This document shows positions 1 to 6,469 of a stretch of 6,492 bases of DNA, one piece after another. Every line of letters starts with the position of its first letter. Position 1 is the first letter of the stretch. Origin of the DNA: Kiritimatiellia bacterium (GTDB lineage: Bacteria > Verrucomicrobiota > Kiritimatiellia > RFP12 > UBA1067); contig JAEDMN010000184.1 of assembly GCA_016302985.1 (NCBI GenBank), positions 1 through 6,492 of the forward strand, read 5' to 3'. The translations under genes were made by a program, and so were the position numbers. The notes beneath the pieces were generated by a model, which did no database searches, was not told the origin of the DNA, and was given only the letters and a program-made list of their open reading frames with translations.

Positions 1-90
1 CGTCCCCACCAGCCCCGACAAGTCTCCTGTCCTCCTGAAAAATCCCGTTCTCCTGGTTCCCCACCCCACTTCCGAAGGAGAATGCGAACA
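1..90 (-). other. Region downstream of the GH-A gene, with possible ribosome binding site of a next gene
   Basis: No terminator hairpin with a T-run is visible after the stop at 91-93. A short T5 run (plus-strand 38-42) has no GC stem before it. The minus strand has three closely spaced (A/C)AGGAG-type motifs, at plus positions 23-29, 31-37 and 49-55. One is a full AGGAGG (31-36), followed 9 nt later by TTG (21-19), open for 7 codons to the window edge. This may be the start of another co-directional gene, but too little sequence is available to call it. Confidence 0.3.
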
Positions 91-2700
91 TCACTTCCCG
101 TAGACGACCGTGCCGGGGAGATACGTCTCGGCGCGGACAGGATTGCCGTAGAGGTCCGTCAGCGGTTCCTGCGCCGCCCGGGCGAGGACCTCGTCGCGCG
201 TCAGCTCGGAATAGGCGGAGACCGTACCGCCGCGCCCCTCGAAAACGTAGCGTACGCCCGAGGCGCCGGCGTTCTCGCGCCGGACGAACCGGCGGCCCTC
301 GACGGCCTGCGCGAGCTGCGCGTGCGCGACGAGCGCGGGATGCGGGAAACCGTCCGCCCCGAGCAGCACGAGGAAGCTCGGCATCTTGGCGAGCCCCTCG
401 TACGCGTGCGACGAGTAGAGATACACCTTGGCGTTCCCTTCGGCCAGCAGGCTGAGGATGTAGCGGCACGTCATGTCCGCGATGCGGGTATAATTCTCAA
501 CGGACTCCGCCGGCCAGGGCACGGACGCCTTGAGGAGGCCGCTCATGCGGCTCGACACCCCGCTCGAGCCGGAGCTCGTGCCCTGGCCCTCGCTCATGAC
601 GAACGGCTTGCCGCCGAGGTTGGGATGGCGGTCGCGGATGGGCTTCAGCGGCGCGGACGTGATGTCCGCGTCCTCGCGCAGTCCGCGCGGGTTCGGCGTG
701 TAGTAGTGCCAGTCGACGATGTCGCAGCTCGCGAAGCCGCCGCCGTTCTCGACGGCCTCACTCCACTTCCGCCCCGTGTCGCCGGACGTCGAGTTGTAGC
801 CGCTGACGGAAATCGCGGGGTTGACCTTCTTCACCGCGTCGTACGCGAGCTTCTGGAGTTCGGCGAAGTCCGCGCCGGCCTTCTTCGGGTCGTACCACTT
901 GATGTCGGCCGCGCTTTCCCACCAGCGTCCCCACGGCTCGTTCCAGACGAAGTACGAGTCGATGTTCTTCTCATGGTGCTTTACGTAGCGCGTCACGTAG
1001 TTGACCCAGTCCAACCTGTTGGTCGGACGCAGGTACTTCTCGAAGTAGCCCATGTGCGTGTACCCGAGGTCACCGTAGTGCGTCGCCCACGCGGGCGCGG
1101 TGCCGAGCTGCGCGAAGATCTTCACGTGGCTGTCCCGGTAGCAGGCGACCTCCGCGTCATGGAAGTTCCACTCGCCCTTCACGGGCTCCTGCGCGTGCCA
1201 GCCGCTGACCTGGTTCCCCGCGTCGTGCAGGCGCGCCCAGTTCACGCCGCCGGCCTTCATCGCCTTCACGACGCCGCGCGTCGGATTGAAGTGGCAGCCG
1301 AACGGCGAATCCGGCGCGTCGCGGCCCCAGGCCACGGGACGCGGCAGACGCGTCACGACGAGCTCCTCGACCGCCGAGACCTTCACGCCGTCCCGCTCGG
1401 CCCACGCCGTCACACGGAACTGTCCGACGGGCCTGTCGGAGAAGGCATGGTTGGCGAAGCGGACGGTACGGGATTTCGCGAAGGCCTCCGCAGGGAAGGC
1501 CGCCAGGTCCTTTTCGCGTCCGTAGAGGTCGGCGGCCCGGACGCGCACGACGGCGTCCCGCGGCAGCCCCAGGGCTCTGATCTTCAGATGCGGTTCCTCG
1601 TCCGTGAACTGGATGCGCGTGTCCTCCGCGATGTCGCCGCCGGCGACCGCGAGCGCGACGGAGCAGGCCGGCCCCTTCTCGCCGGCCCTGCAGTCGGGCC
1701 GCACGCTCACCCGGTCGAGCCGGAACGCGCCCTTCGCCGCGGAGAACCGCAGGCCGAACGAATGCGCGAGCATCCGCGGCCGGAAGCCGATCTTCTCCTC
1801 GCGCCAATCCGCACTGGCCGGGAGCTGCCGGCTGCCGGCCCAGCGTCCACGCTCGTCGATGACGGCGACCTGCGCCGGGACCTCCGAGCGGTAGCGGAAG
1901 CGCAGCGTGTGCGGCTCCTTGGGATAGGCGGTCTGGAACGCCTCGCCCCAGAGCTCCCACGGCGTCGCCGACACGACCTTCAGGACCGGCACGTCATCGG
2001 GGGCGGGCTCCTGCTCGTCGGCCGAGCAGACCGCATCGCCGCTGTCGCGGCCGAGGTTCCAGCCGGCCGGCAGCCCCAGCGGGAAGCGGTTGTGGCGGAT
2101 GTACTCCGCGACGTCCTTCGCGGGACGCGGAATGCCCGCCGCGAGGTCGGCCTCCGTCGCGGTCTCGAGGACGATCCGCGCGATGTCCGTGTCGCCGGCG
2201 CCCGTGTAGAAGTAGAAACCGACGGAGCCTTCGCATTTCCGGTCCACGTGGAAGAGGAACGTCTCCTCCTTCCACTCGGCGGAGGCGAGCGAATGGCTGG
2301 AGAAGCCCGTGTACGGCGCGCCGTTGAGGCGGAGGCCGGACGTGAACGGACGGCCGCCGGACGTCCGCGCCGTCATTCTCAGTCGGAAGACGCCCGGGAA
2401 TTCGGACTTGAAGCCGCCGAGGGAGAACTGCCCGCCCATGTCGCCCGGCCGCGTGCGGATGCGCAGGAACTTCCGCCCGCCCTCCTCGAGGACCTCGGAC
2501 GTCGCCTGGCCCGTGCTCCAGCTGGCGAAGTTCTCGTACACGTTCGCCGGCAGGACCCCGTGGAACGACCCCTTCCCGTCACTGTCGACCCGTTTCGCGG
2601 ACTGGCCGAAGTCCACGTCGAACAACGGCGCGGCGAAGAGCGTGGACGAGACGGCCGCCAGGCAGGCGGACAGGCGGAGCTTCGCGGACATGTGTTTCAT
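91..2700 (-). CDS. Secreted clan GH-A glycoside hydrolase (GH39/GH5-like) with N-terminal carbohydrate-binding-like modules
   Basis: The predicted protein has 869 residues. A Sec signal peptide is visible: basic K2-R9, hydrophobic L10-A23, likely cleavage after LFA at about residue 23. Residues 25-180 and about 200-336 look like two beta-rich jelly-roll (CBM4/9 or galactose-binding-like) modules. Residues 360-455 look like an Ig-like linker. A TIM barrel runs from about 460 to 800. It opens with PFGCHFNP and WARLHD, and a W-x-x-x-EPVKGEW segment follows. WNEP at 586-589 gives E588 as the predicted acid/base. The SEGQG segment gives E704 as the predicted nucleophile, and D663-W664-H665-Y666-Y667 lies between them. 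This E/E pair is the clan GH-A retaining arrangement. The family is uncertain: GH39 is most like it, but GH5 or an unclassified family is possible, and the substrate is unknown. A Ser/Gly-rich stretch directly follows the nucleophile. The open frame extends upstream to 2895, but that part overlaps the preceding gene and has no export signal. ATG 2700 is chosen because it precedes the signal peptide and sits just after a -10 box. ATG 2691 is an alternative. Confidence 0.88.
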   Translation of the reverse strand: MKHMSAKLRLSACLAAVSSTLFAAPLFDVDFGQSAKRVDSDGKGSFHGVLPANVYENFASWSTGQATSEVLEEGGRKFLRIRTRPGDMGGQFSLGGFKSEFPGVFRLRMTARTSGGRPFTSGLRLNGAPYTGFSSHSLASAEWKEETFLFHVDRKCEGSVGFYFYTGAGDTDIARIVLETATEADLAAGIPRPAKDVAEYIRHNRFPLGLPAGWNLGRDSGDAVCSADEQEPAPDDVPVLKVVSATPWELWGEAFQTAYPKEPHTLRFRYRSEVPAQVAVIDERGRWAGSRQLPASADWREEKIGFRPRMLAHSFGLRFSAAKGAFRLDRVSVRPDCRAGEKGPACSVALAVAGGDIAEDTRIQFTDEEPHLKIRALGLPRDAVVRVRAADLYGREKDLAAFPAEAFAKSRTVRFANHAFSDRPVGQFRVTAWAERDGVKVSAVEELVVTRLPRPVAWGRDAPDSPFGCHFNPTRGVVKAMKAGGVNWARLHDAGNQVSGWHAQEPVKGEWNFHDAEVACYRDSHVKIFAQLGTAPAWATHYGDLGYTHMGYFEKYLRPTNRLDWVNYVTRYVKHHEKNIDSYFVWNEPWGRWWESAADIKWYDPKKAGADFAELQKLAYDAVKKVNPAISVSGYNSTSGDTGRKWSEAVENGGGFASCDIVDWHYYTPNPRGLREDADITSAPLKPIRDRHPNLGGKPFVMSEGQGTSSGSSGVSSRMSGLLKASVPWPAESVENYTRIADMTCRYILSLLAEGNAKVYLYSSHAYEGLAKMPSFLVLLGADGFPHPALVAHAQLAQAVEGRRFVRRENAGASGVRYVFEGRGGTVSAYSELTRDEVLARAAQEPLTDLYGNPVRAETYLPGTVVYGK

Positions 2701-2707
2701 GCCCCGG

Positions 2708-2716
2708 ATTATACCA
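2708..2716 (-). promoter_or_regulatory. Extended -10 (TG-G-TATAAT) directly upstream of the GH-A gene
   Basis: The minus strand carries a perfect TATAAT (2713-2708) with the extended TG at 2716-2715. Only 7 nt (CCGGGGC) separate it from ATG 2700, so the expected +1 is at or within a base or two of the start codon. No good -35 hexamer is found 15-18 nt upstream, which is typical of extended -10 promoters. No ribosome binding site fits ATG 2700. The arrangement predicts a leaderless or near-leaderless mRNA for this gene, independent of the upstream operon. Confidence 0.62.
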
Positions 2717-2741
2717 TAGTCACAGGCAAACCCACGCCGGA

Positions 2742-5336
2742 CTAATAACTGAGGTCGTACAGCTCCGCGACCGCGGGTTCCGTCCCGTTCACGCCTGGCC
2801 CGAGGCCCGGCTGGCAGTTGCCGTAGGTGCGCACGGGCGCAAGCTGCGCGGTTCCCTGCAACTCGCCATCGACGGCCAGCGACAACGTGCGGCAATCGGA
2901 CTTCACGACGACGGACACGGGCTTCCCGCGCGCCGCCGGGGCACGGGAAGCCACGACGGCGCGCTTCCCCGCGGGCCGTTCCACGCCCTCCGCCGTCTTC
3001 GCGCGCACCCAGTCCGCTTCGCTGCCGTATTCGGCCACGAGGCGTCCGTCGGCGTCCAGCTTCAGGCTCGGCCCCTCCTGCCAGCCGCCGACCGCCAGCA
3101 GGGCGTGGGCCTTCCCGTCGGCGGCGCGCGGCACGACCGTGCAGGCGAGTTCAAACGTCCCCATCGGCCATTCCTTCACCGGCAGCACGGCGCGTGGACG
3201 GACGCCCTGTGCGTCCGCGGCCATCGGGAACGCGTTGCGCCGGATCGACAGCGGAGAGACCTGCGCAGGGACGACGCGGGACGACGACACCGGCCACTCC
3301 GTGCGCGGCGCGGAGAAGACGCGCGCGTCGGCCTGGCCACACGCGCTGCTCGTCCAGTCCGGCGTCACGGGCGTCTCGAGCACGTTCATCTCAACCGGCG
3401 CCGTGTCCGTCGCGAACGGGTGGACGACGGCCGATTCGCCGCACGTGCCGTCCGCGAACTCGAACTCGACCCAGAACGCGTCCGTCGCGCGGGGTGCGCG
3501 GCTCCAGACGGACAGGGCGCAGTCACCCCGCGCCCGGCCCAATGGCGGCAGGTCGCGCAGCGTGCAGTCCGACGACAGCTCGATTCCACCGTCCTTCAGG
3601 CGGATCCGCCCCGCCGCGGCGAGCTGCGCCGGCGAAAACGTACGCGTCTCGCCCGCGCTCGCGTAGGCGATCCGCGTGCCGTCCCCGGCCGCGATTCGCG
3701 CCGCGAACTTCATCCAGCCCGGCGTCATCGTGGAACGGATCCCCCGCGCGTCCCACGAGAAGTGCCGCATGCCGTTCGTCTCGAAGGACTTGAGCGCGTA
3801 CTCCACCGCGCCCTGCTCCGGCACGAGCGACACGTTGTGACGCCCCGTGAAGCAGACCGGCAGCACCGTGTTCGTCGACACGCCGAACGCGCCGACGGGA
3901 CGCTCGTTCCGGTACAGGGTGGCGCGGCGGACCGGCACGGGCGAATCGAAGGCGCATCGCGCCGTCAGGACGCCGTTCGAACAGACCACCTCCAGCGAAT
4001 TGGAGATGGAACGGCGGTCATGCAGCGACACCCTCACGGTCTCGGGATTGCGGAGGTACGGCGCAAGCAGGAAGACCGGCGGCAACGTGGCGGTCTTCGA
4101 CCCCGCCCCATCCGTCACCGTGAACTCGGGCGTCAGCACGGGCGAGACGGCCAGTTTCGTCGTCGACACGAGCCACTCGAGCGACGCCCAGTCGCCGTCC
4201 GCGAACGTGCGGGACGGCAGCTCGGCGACGACTTCGCCCTTCCTGTCGCGAAGACGTCCCGAGACCGAGCACGCCCCTTTCGAGGCCGTCGGCGGACGCA
4301 GCGCCTGGAAGCGATGGACGGTGCCCGGAACCGCTTCGCGCAGGTACGCGAACTGCACGTCGTTCACGGAGGCGGGCGGCAATCCCTTGAAGGCGCGGGC
4401 GTAGGCCGGAATCAGGCGGCGGTAGCCCGTGGTCAGGCGCTGTGGCTCGAGCGTCGTCTCGTTGTGGTCGTTCCAGGTCGTGAGATGCAGCCAGTCGGTC
4501 CGCGCGCCCCATCCCGCGGCGAAGCGGCGGTGGAGCGTGTCGAAGCCGCAGAACGGCTGGTAGAAGCAGTTCACGCGCTCGAGCCAGGCGCCGTAGTAGC
4601 CCGGCCAGAGGCACGGCACGTACATCTTGCCGCGCACCTCGCAGAAGCCGGCCATGCGGCGGACGACGTCCTCGAGCACCTCTTTCCCGGAATGCGCCTT
4701 CGCGACGAGGCTGAAGCAGTAGGCGGACTCGAACTGGTCCGCGTAGTCCGCGAGCTTCTTCTCGGAGAACGCGTCGAACCCGCGCTCGACGTTCGCGAGC
4801 ACCCAGATCGGGTACCCCGCGTCCGCGCAGCCCTTCCGGATGCGCGCCCACTCGTCCGGCGTCCAGGCGAAGTAGGTGTAGGTGTCGACGACGAACTTCC
4901 CGTCCATCTTCGGATAGTTCGGATGGTCCCCGTAGGTCGACAGCATCCGGACGATCTCCTCCGTCTGGTGCTCGACGGTCGTCTTCGCGTCCATGCAGAT
5001 GCCGACGTGGAAGTCGGTGCCCTCGGCCGCCCTCAGAAAGGGCCGCATGTCCCAGAAGGCGGACGGTCCCGACTTCACGACGCAGACGTCGATGAAGAAC
5101 CCGTCGATTCCCATCTCCCGCGCCCGCGCGATTTCGTCCCGGAACGGATCCGCCCCGCGGTCGTGCCGCGGCGCGTCGTAGTGCCGCATCGGCACGAGCG
5201 ACACGTTGTCCGGCGTGTTCCAGGCCACGTAGTGCGCCCAGACCATCTTCCGGCCCGCCAGATCGGCGGCGGACGCGGAAACGACCGCGCCCCCGATCAG
5301 GAGCGCGGCCACCAGCTTGGTTCCGACATGTTGCAT
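2742..5336 (-). CDS. Secreted GH71-like (endo-1,3-alpha-glucanase family) multidomain glycosyl hydrolase
   Basis: The predicted protein has 864 residues. Residues 1-23 form a signal peptide (hydrophobic L8-S22, cleavage near ASA|AD). Residues 28-320 resemble the GH71 barrel: MVWAHYVAWNT near the start, an acidic loop with GIDGFFID (D79, D83), MDGKFVVDTYTYFAW around 144-158, and W288-N-D-H-N-E293. The D290-x-x-E293 spacing recalls the WNDYGESH-type signature of GH71 alpha-1,3-glucanases. GH99-like families share the fold and are the main alternative. Residues 330-700 are beta-rich and unassigned. About 700-864 look like a LamG/concanavalin A-like domain (for example PSLKLDADGRLVAEYG and LSLAVDGELQG). 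The mature protein has many cysteines (about 19), suggesting disulfides or a structural role. The frame opens at a TTG at 5378, only 4 nt after the upstream stop. ATG 5342 and ATG 5336 follow it. ATG 5336 is preferred because a weak GGGGA lies 5 nt before it. It is likely co-transcribed with the upstream GDPD gene. Enzymatic activity on alpha-1,3-glucan is inferred. Confidence 0.87.
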   Translation of the reverse strand: MQHVGTKLVAALLIGGAVVSASAADLAGRKMVWAHYVAWNTPDNVSLVPMRHYDAPRHDRGADPFRDEIARAREMGIDGFFIDVCVVKSGPSAFWDMRPFLRAAEGTDFHVGICMDAKTTVEHQTEEIVRMLSTYGDHPNYPKMDGKFVVDTYTYFAWTPDEWARIRKGCADAGYPIWVLANVERGFDAFSEKKLADYADQFESAYCFSLVAKAHSGKEVLEDVVRRMAGFCEVRGKMYVPCLWPGYYGAWLERVNCFYQPFCGFDTLHRRFAAGWGARTDWLHLTTWNDHNETTLEPQRLTTGYRRLIPAYARAFKGLPPASVNDVQFAYLREAVPGTVHRFQALRPPTASKGACSVSGRLRDRKGEVVAELPSRTFADGDWASLEWLVSTTKLAVSPVLTPEFTVTDGAGSKTATLPPVFLLAPYLRNPETVRVSLHDRRSISNSLEVVCSNGVLTARCAFDSPVPVRRATLYRNERPVGAFGVSTNTVLPVCFTGRHNVSLVPEQGAVEYALKSFETNGMRHFSWDARGIRSTMTPGWMKFAARIAAGDGTRIAYASAGETRTFSPAQLAAAGRIRLKDGGIELSSDCTLRDLPPLGRARGDCALSVWSRAPRATDAFWVEFEFADGTCGESAVVHPFATDTAPVEMNVLETPVTPDWTSSACGQADARVFSAPRTEWPVSSSRVVPAQVSPLSIRRNAFPMAADAQGVRPRAVLPVKEWPMGTFELACTVVPRAADGKAHALLAVGGWQEGPSLKLDADGRLVAEYGSEADWVRAKTAEGVERPAGKRAVVASRAPAARGKPVSVVVKSDCRTLSLAVDGELQGTAQLAPVRTYGNCQPGLGPGVNGTEPAVAELYDLSY

Positions 5337-5341
5337 GTTCA

Positions 5342-5346
5342 TCCCC
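5342..5346 (-). promoter_or_regulatory. Weak ribosome-binding-like GGGGA for the GH71-like gene
   Basis: GGGGA ends 5 nt before ATG 5336. It lies directly against or overlaps ATG 5342, leaving that codon without a usable spacer. This is the reason for preferring 5336. The match to the anti-Shine-Dalgarno sequence is poor, so translation may depend on coupling with the upstream gene, about 46 nt away. Confidence 0.35.
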
Positions 5347-5351
5347 GACAG

Positions 5352-5374
5352 GGCGCGATGTTCCCCATTGCGCC
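5352..5374 (-). other. Imperfect intercistronic hairpin between the GDPD and GH71-like genes
   Basis: On the minus strand GGCGC (5374-5370) pairs with GCGCC (5356-5352). ATG (5368-5366) pairs with CAT (5360-5358) inside it, leaving one A-C mismatch (5369/5357) and a GGGAA loop. The hairpin lies between the GDPD stop and the GH71-like ATG codons. There is no T-run after it, so it is not a classical terminator. It may be an mRNA processing or stability element. Confidence 0.4.
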
Positions 5375-5382
5375 GCAAGAGA

Positions 5383-6393
5383 TCAGAGCGAATGGCGGTT
5401 GATCTTCTTCAGATACTGGAGCAGAGCCGCGGGGTCGTCCGTCTGGATCATCGTCGCGCCGCGGTCGATCCACCAGCCCCAGACCGTCTCAGGCGTGAAG
5501 GCGTCGCCCTTCAGGCTCTCGGAGTGCTCGTGCGCGAGGGAGTCCCAGAGCGTGTTGATCCAGAGGCGCGGGCGGTTCGGAGACTTGAAGAGGACGTCGA
5601 AGAGGTCCTTCGGCACGCCGCCCGGCACGCAGACCTCGTAGGCCGGCGGCGGGTATTCGCTCGCGTCCCAGGCCTTCACGTGCGCGATCGTCTTCTGCTC
5701 CTCCTCGGGCGTCTTGCCCGAACCGACGATCGGCATGTAGACGAAGTCGCGGCTCGCGATGTACTTCCACGGCTCGCCGATCTTTTTCTTCATGAAGGCG
5801 AAGTCGCCGCTGCCCTTCAGCACGACCTGCTTCTGGATGCCCATGGAGGAGATCACGGAGGTGATGCCCTCGGGGTCCTGGTTGAACTTGTCGATGTTGA
5901 CGAGGATCTTGCCGCGGCAGGCCTCGAGCGCCTCCTTGAGGGTCGGGACGCGGATGTCCGTCAGCTTGGCGTTCCTGCCGCCCTGGCCCTCGCGCAGGCG
6001 GGCCTCGCGGACTTCGGCGAGCGTGAGGTCCTTGATCTTGCCCTTCTTGTCCGAGACGCGGTCCAGGCTGCCGTCATGCGAGAGCACGAAATGGCCGTCC
6101 TTCGTCTTCGCGACGTCGATCTCGACCATGTCCGCGCCCATCTCGATCGCACTCAGGATCGAGGGGATGGAGTTCTCGGGGTTGTGGCGCCAGTCGGAAC
6201 GATGGGCCACGACGAAGACGTAGTCGCGGTCCGCGCTGTCGAACTTGGCGCGCAGCTGCTCCGCACGGCTCTGCTTCTGCTGGCAGCAGCTGGACGCCGC
6301 GTCGCCGCAGGCCGAGCCGCAGCAACCGACGAAGGAAAACAGGGACGCCGCCACGAGCGCGGCGAACACGGGACGCATCAGATTCATTCTCAT
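5383..6393 (-). CDS. Exported glycerophosphodiester phosphodiesterase family lipoprotein
   Basis: The predicted protein has 336 residues and belongs to the GDPD family, metal-dependent TIM barrels that cleave glycerophosphodiesters to glycerol 3-phosphate and an alcohol. Family residues are visible: H64-R65 (the usual HRG is HRS here), P72-E73-N74, E91-x-D93 as metal ligands, T97-K98-D99-G100, and the second catalytic histidine in H106-D107. D168 in VNIDK stands where many members have a third acidic ligand. IRVPTLKEAL, RLWINTLW (276-283) and TMIQTDDP (314-321) match the long, envelope-type GDPDs common in Bacteroidetes and similar bacteria. The N-terminus is a signal peptide (R7 to V22) ending in a lipobox-like FVG-C24, with Phe at -3 being unusual, so lipid anchoring is likely but not certain. 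Cysteines 24, 25, 29, 36 and 37 crowd the linker before the catalytic domain. The frame continues upstream to 6489, but ATG 6393 is chosen for its AAGGAG site 7 nt upstream and because the signal peptide starts there. ATG 6387 and 6378 are less likely. It is the first gene of the cluster. The natural substrate cannot be read from sequence. Confidence 0.92.
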   Translation of the reverse strand: MRMNLMRPVFAALVAASLFSFVGCCGSACGDAASSCCQQKQSRAEQLRAKFDSADRDYVFVVAHRSDWRHNPENSIPSILSAIEMGADMVEIDVAKTKDGHFVLSHDGSLDRVSDKKGKIKDLTLAEVREARLREGQGGRNAKLTDIRVPTLKEALEACRGKILVNIDKFNQDPEGITSVISSMGIQKQVVLKGSGDFAFMKKKIGEPWKYIASRDFVYMPIVGSGKTPEEEQKTIAHVKAWDASEYPPPAYEVCVPGGVPKDLFDVLFKSPNRPRLWINTLWDSLAHEHSESLKGDAFTPETVWGWWIDRGATMIQTDDPAALLQYLKKINRHSL

Positions 6394-6400
6394 GTACGCA

Positions 6401-6406
6401 CTCCTT
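6401..6406 (-). promoter_or_regulatory. Shine-Dalgarno site AAGGAG of the GDPD gene
   Basis: AAGGAG on the minus strand ends 7 nt before ATG 6393. It decides the start of the GDPD gene against the longer open frame (to 6489) and against the two internal ATGs at 6387 and 6378. It is the only convincing ribosome binding site among the three genes. Confidence 0.85.
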
Positions 6407-6412
6407 GGAAGA

Positions 6413-6436
6413 ATCGCATCGCAATCGCGAAATCGC
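6413..6436 (-). repeat. Four ATCGC/GCGAT repeats in the leader of the GDPD gene
   Basis: The plus strand reads ATCGC at 6413-6417, 6418-6422, 6424-6428 and 6432-6436. The first two are adjacent and the others are separated by 1 and 3 bases. The copies fill the predicted transcript leader between the start site and the ribosome binding site. Two neighbouring copies also form a GCGA-TT-TCGC inverted arrangement. This could be a repressor-binding or RNA element, or short-repeat coincidence in GC-rich DNA. Confidence 0.4.
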
Positions 6437-6439
6437 TTG

Positions 6440-6469
6440 ATTGTATCATTCCAGGGAGGCTGGTGTAAA
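6440..6469 (-). promoter_or_regulatory. Sigma70-type promoter of the GDPD-GH71-like transcription unit
   Basis: On the minus strand TTTACA (6469-6464, one mismatch to TTGACA) is followed by an 18-base spacer and TACAAT (6445-6440, one mismatch to TATAAT). A TG one base upstream of the -10 makes it an extended -10. Transcription would start near 6433, leaving a leader of about 40 nt before ATG 6393. It is the only strong promoter seen for the first two genes. Confidence 0.72.

Noticed and set aside
38..48. T5 run on the minus strand downstream of the last gene as a possible intrinsic terminator.
   Set aside because: No GC-rich inverted repeat precedes it, and the small stem near 71-80 is only about 3 bp and too distant.
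82..2745. An 887-codon open frame on the plus strand, preceded by GAAGGAG.
   Set aside because: It is fully antisense to the GH-A gene, which has a signal peptide and catalytic motifs. Its translation is Arg/Val/Asp-rich with no recognisable domain, and the GAAGGAG lies only a base or so from the ATG. High GC at third positions explains the lack of stops.
2701..2895. N-terminal extension of the GH-A gene to 2895.
   Set aside because: The extension overlaps the end of the GH71-like gene, is Arg/Ala-rich, and would place the signal peptide about 65 residues into the protein.
5337..5382. A separate promoter for the GH71-like gene.
   Set aside because: No TATAAT-like or -35-like hexamers are found in the spacer, and the short distance favours co-transcription.
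3105..5402. A 765-codon open frame on the plus strand.
   Set aside because: It is antisense to the GH71-like gene, very rich in Arg and His with no motif, signal peptide or plausible start. It is a composition shadow.
5317..6468. A 383-codon open frame on the plus strand.
   Set aside because: It is antisense to the GDPD gene, which has unambiguous family residues. It runs through the promoter region and shows no domain of its own.
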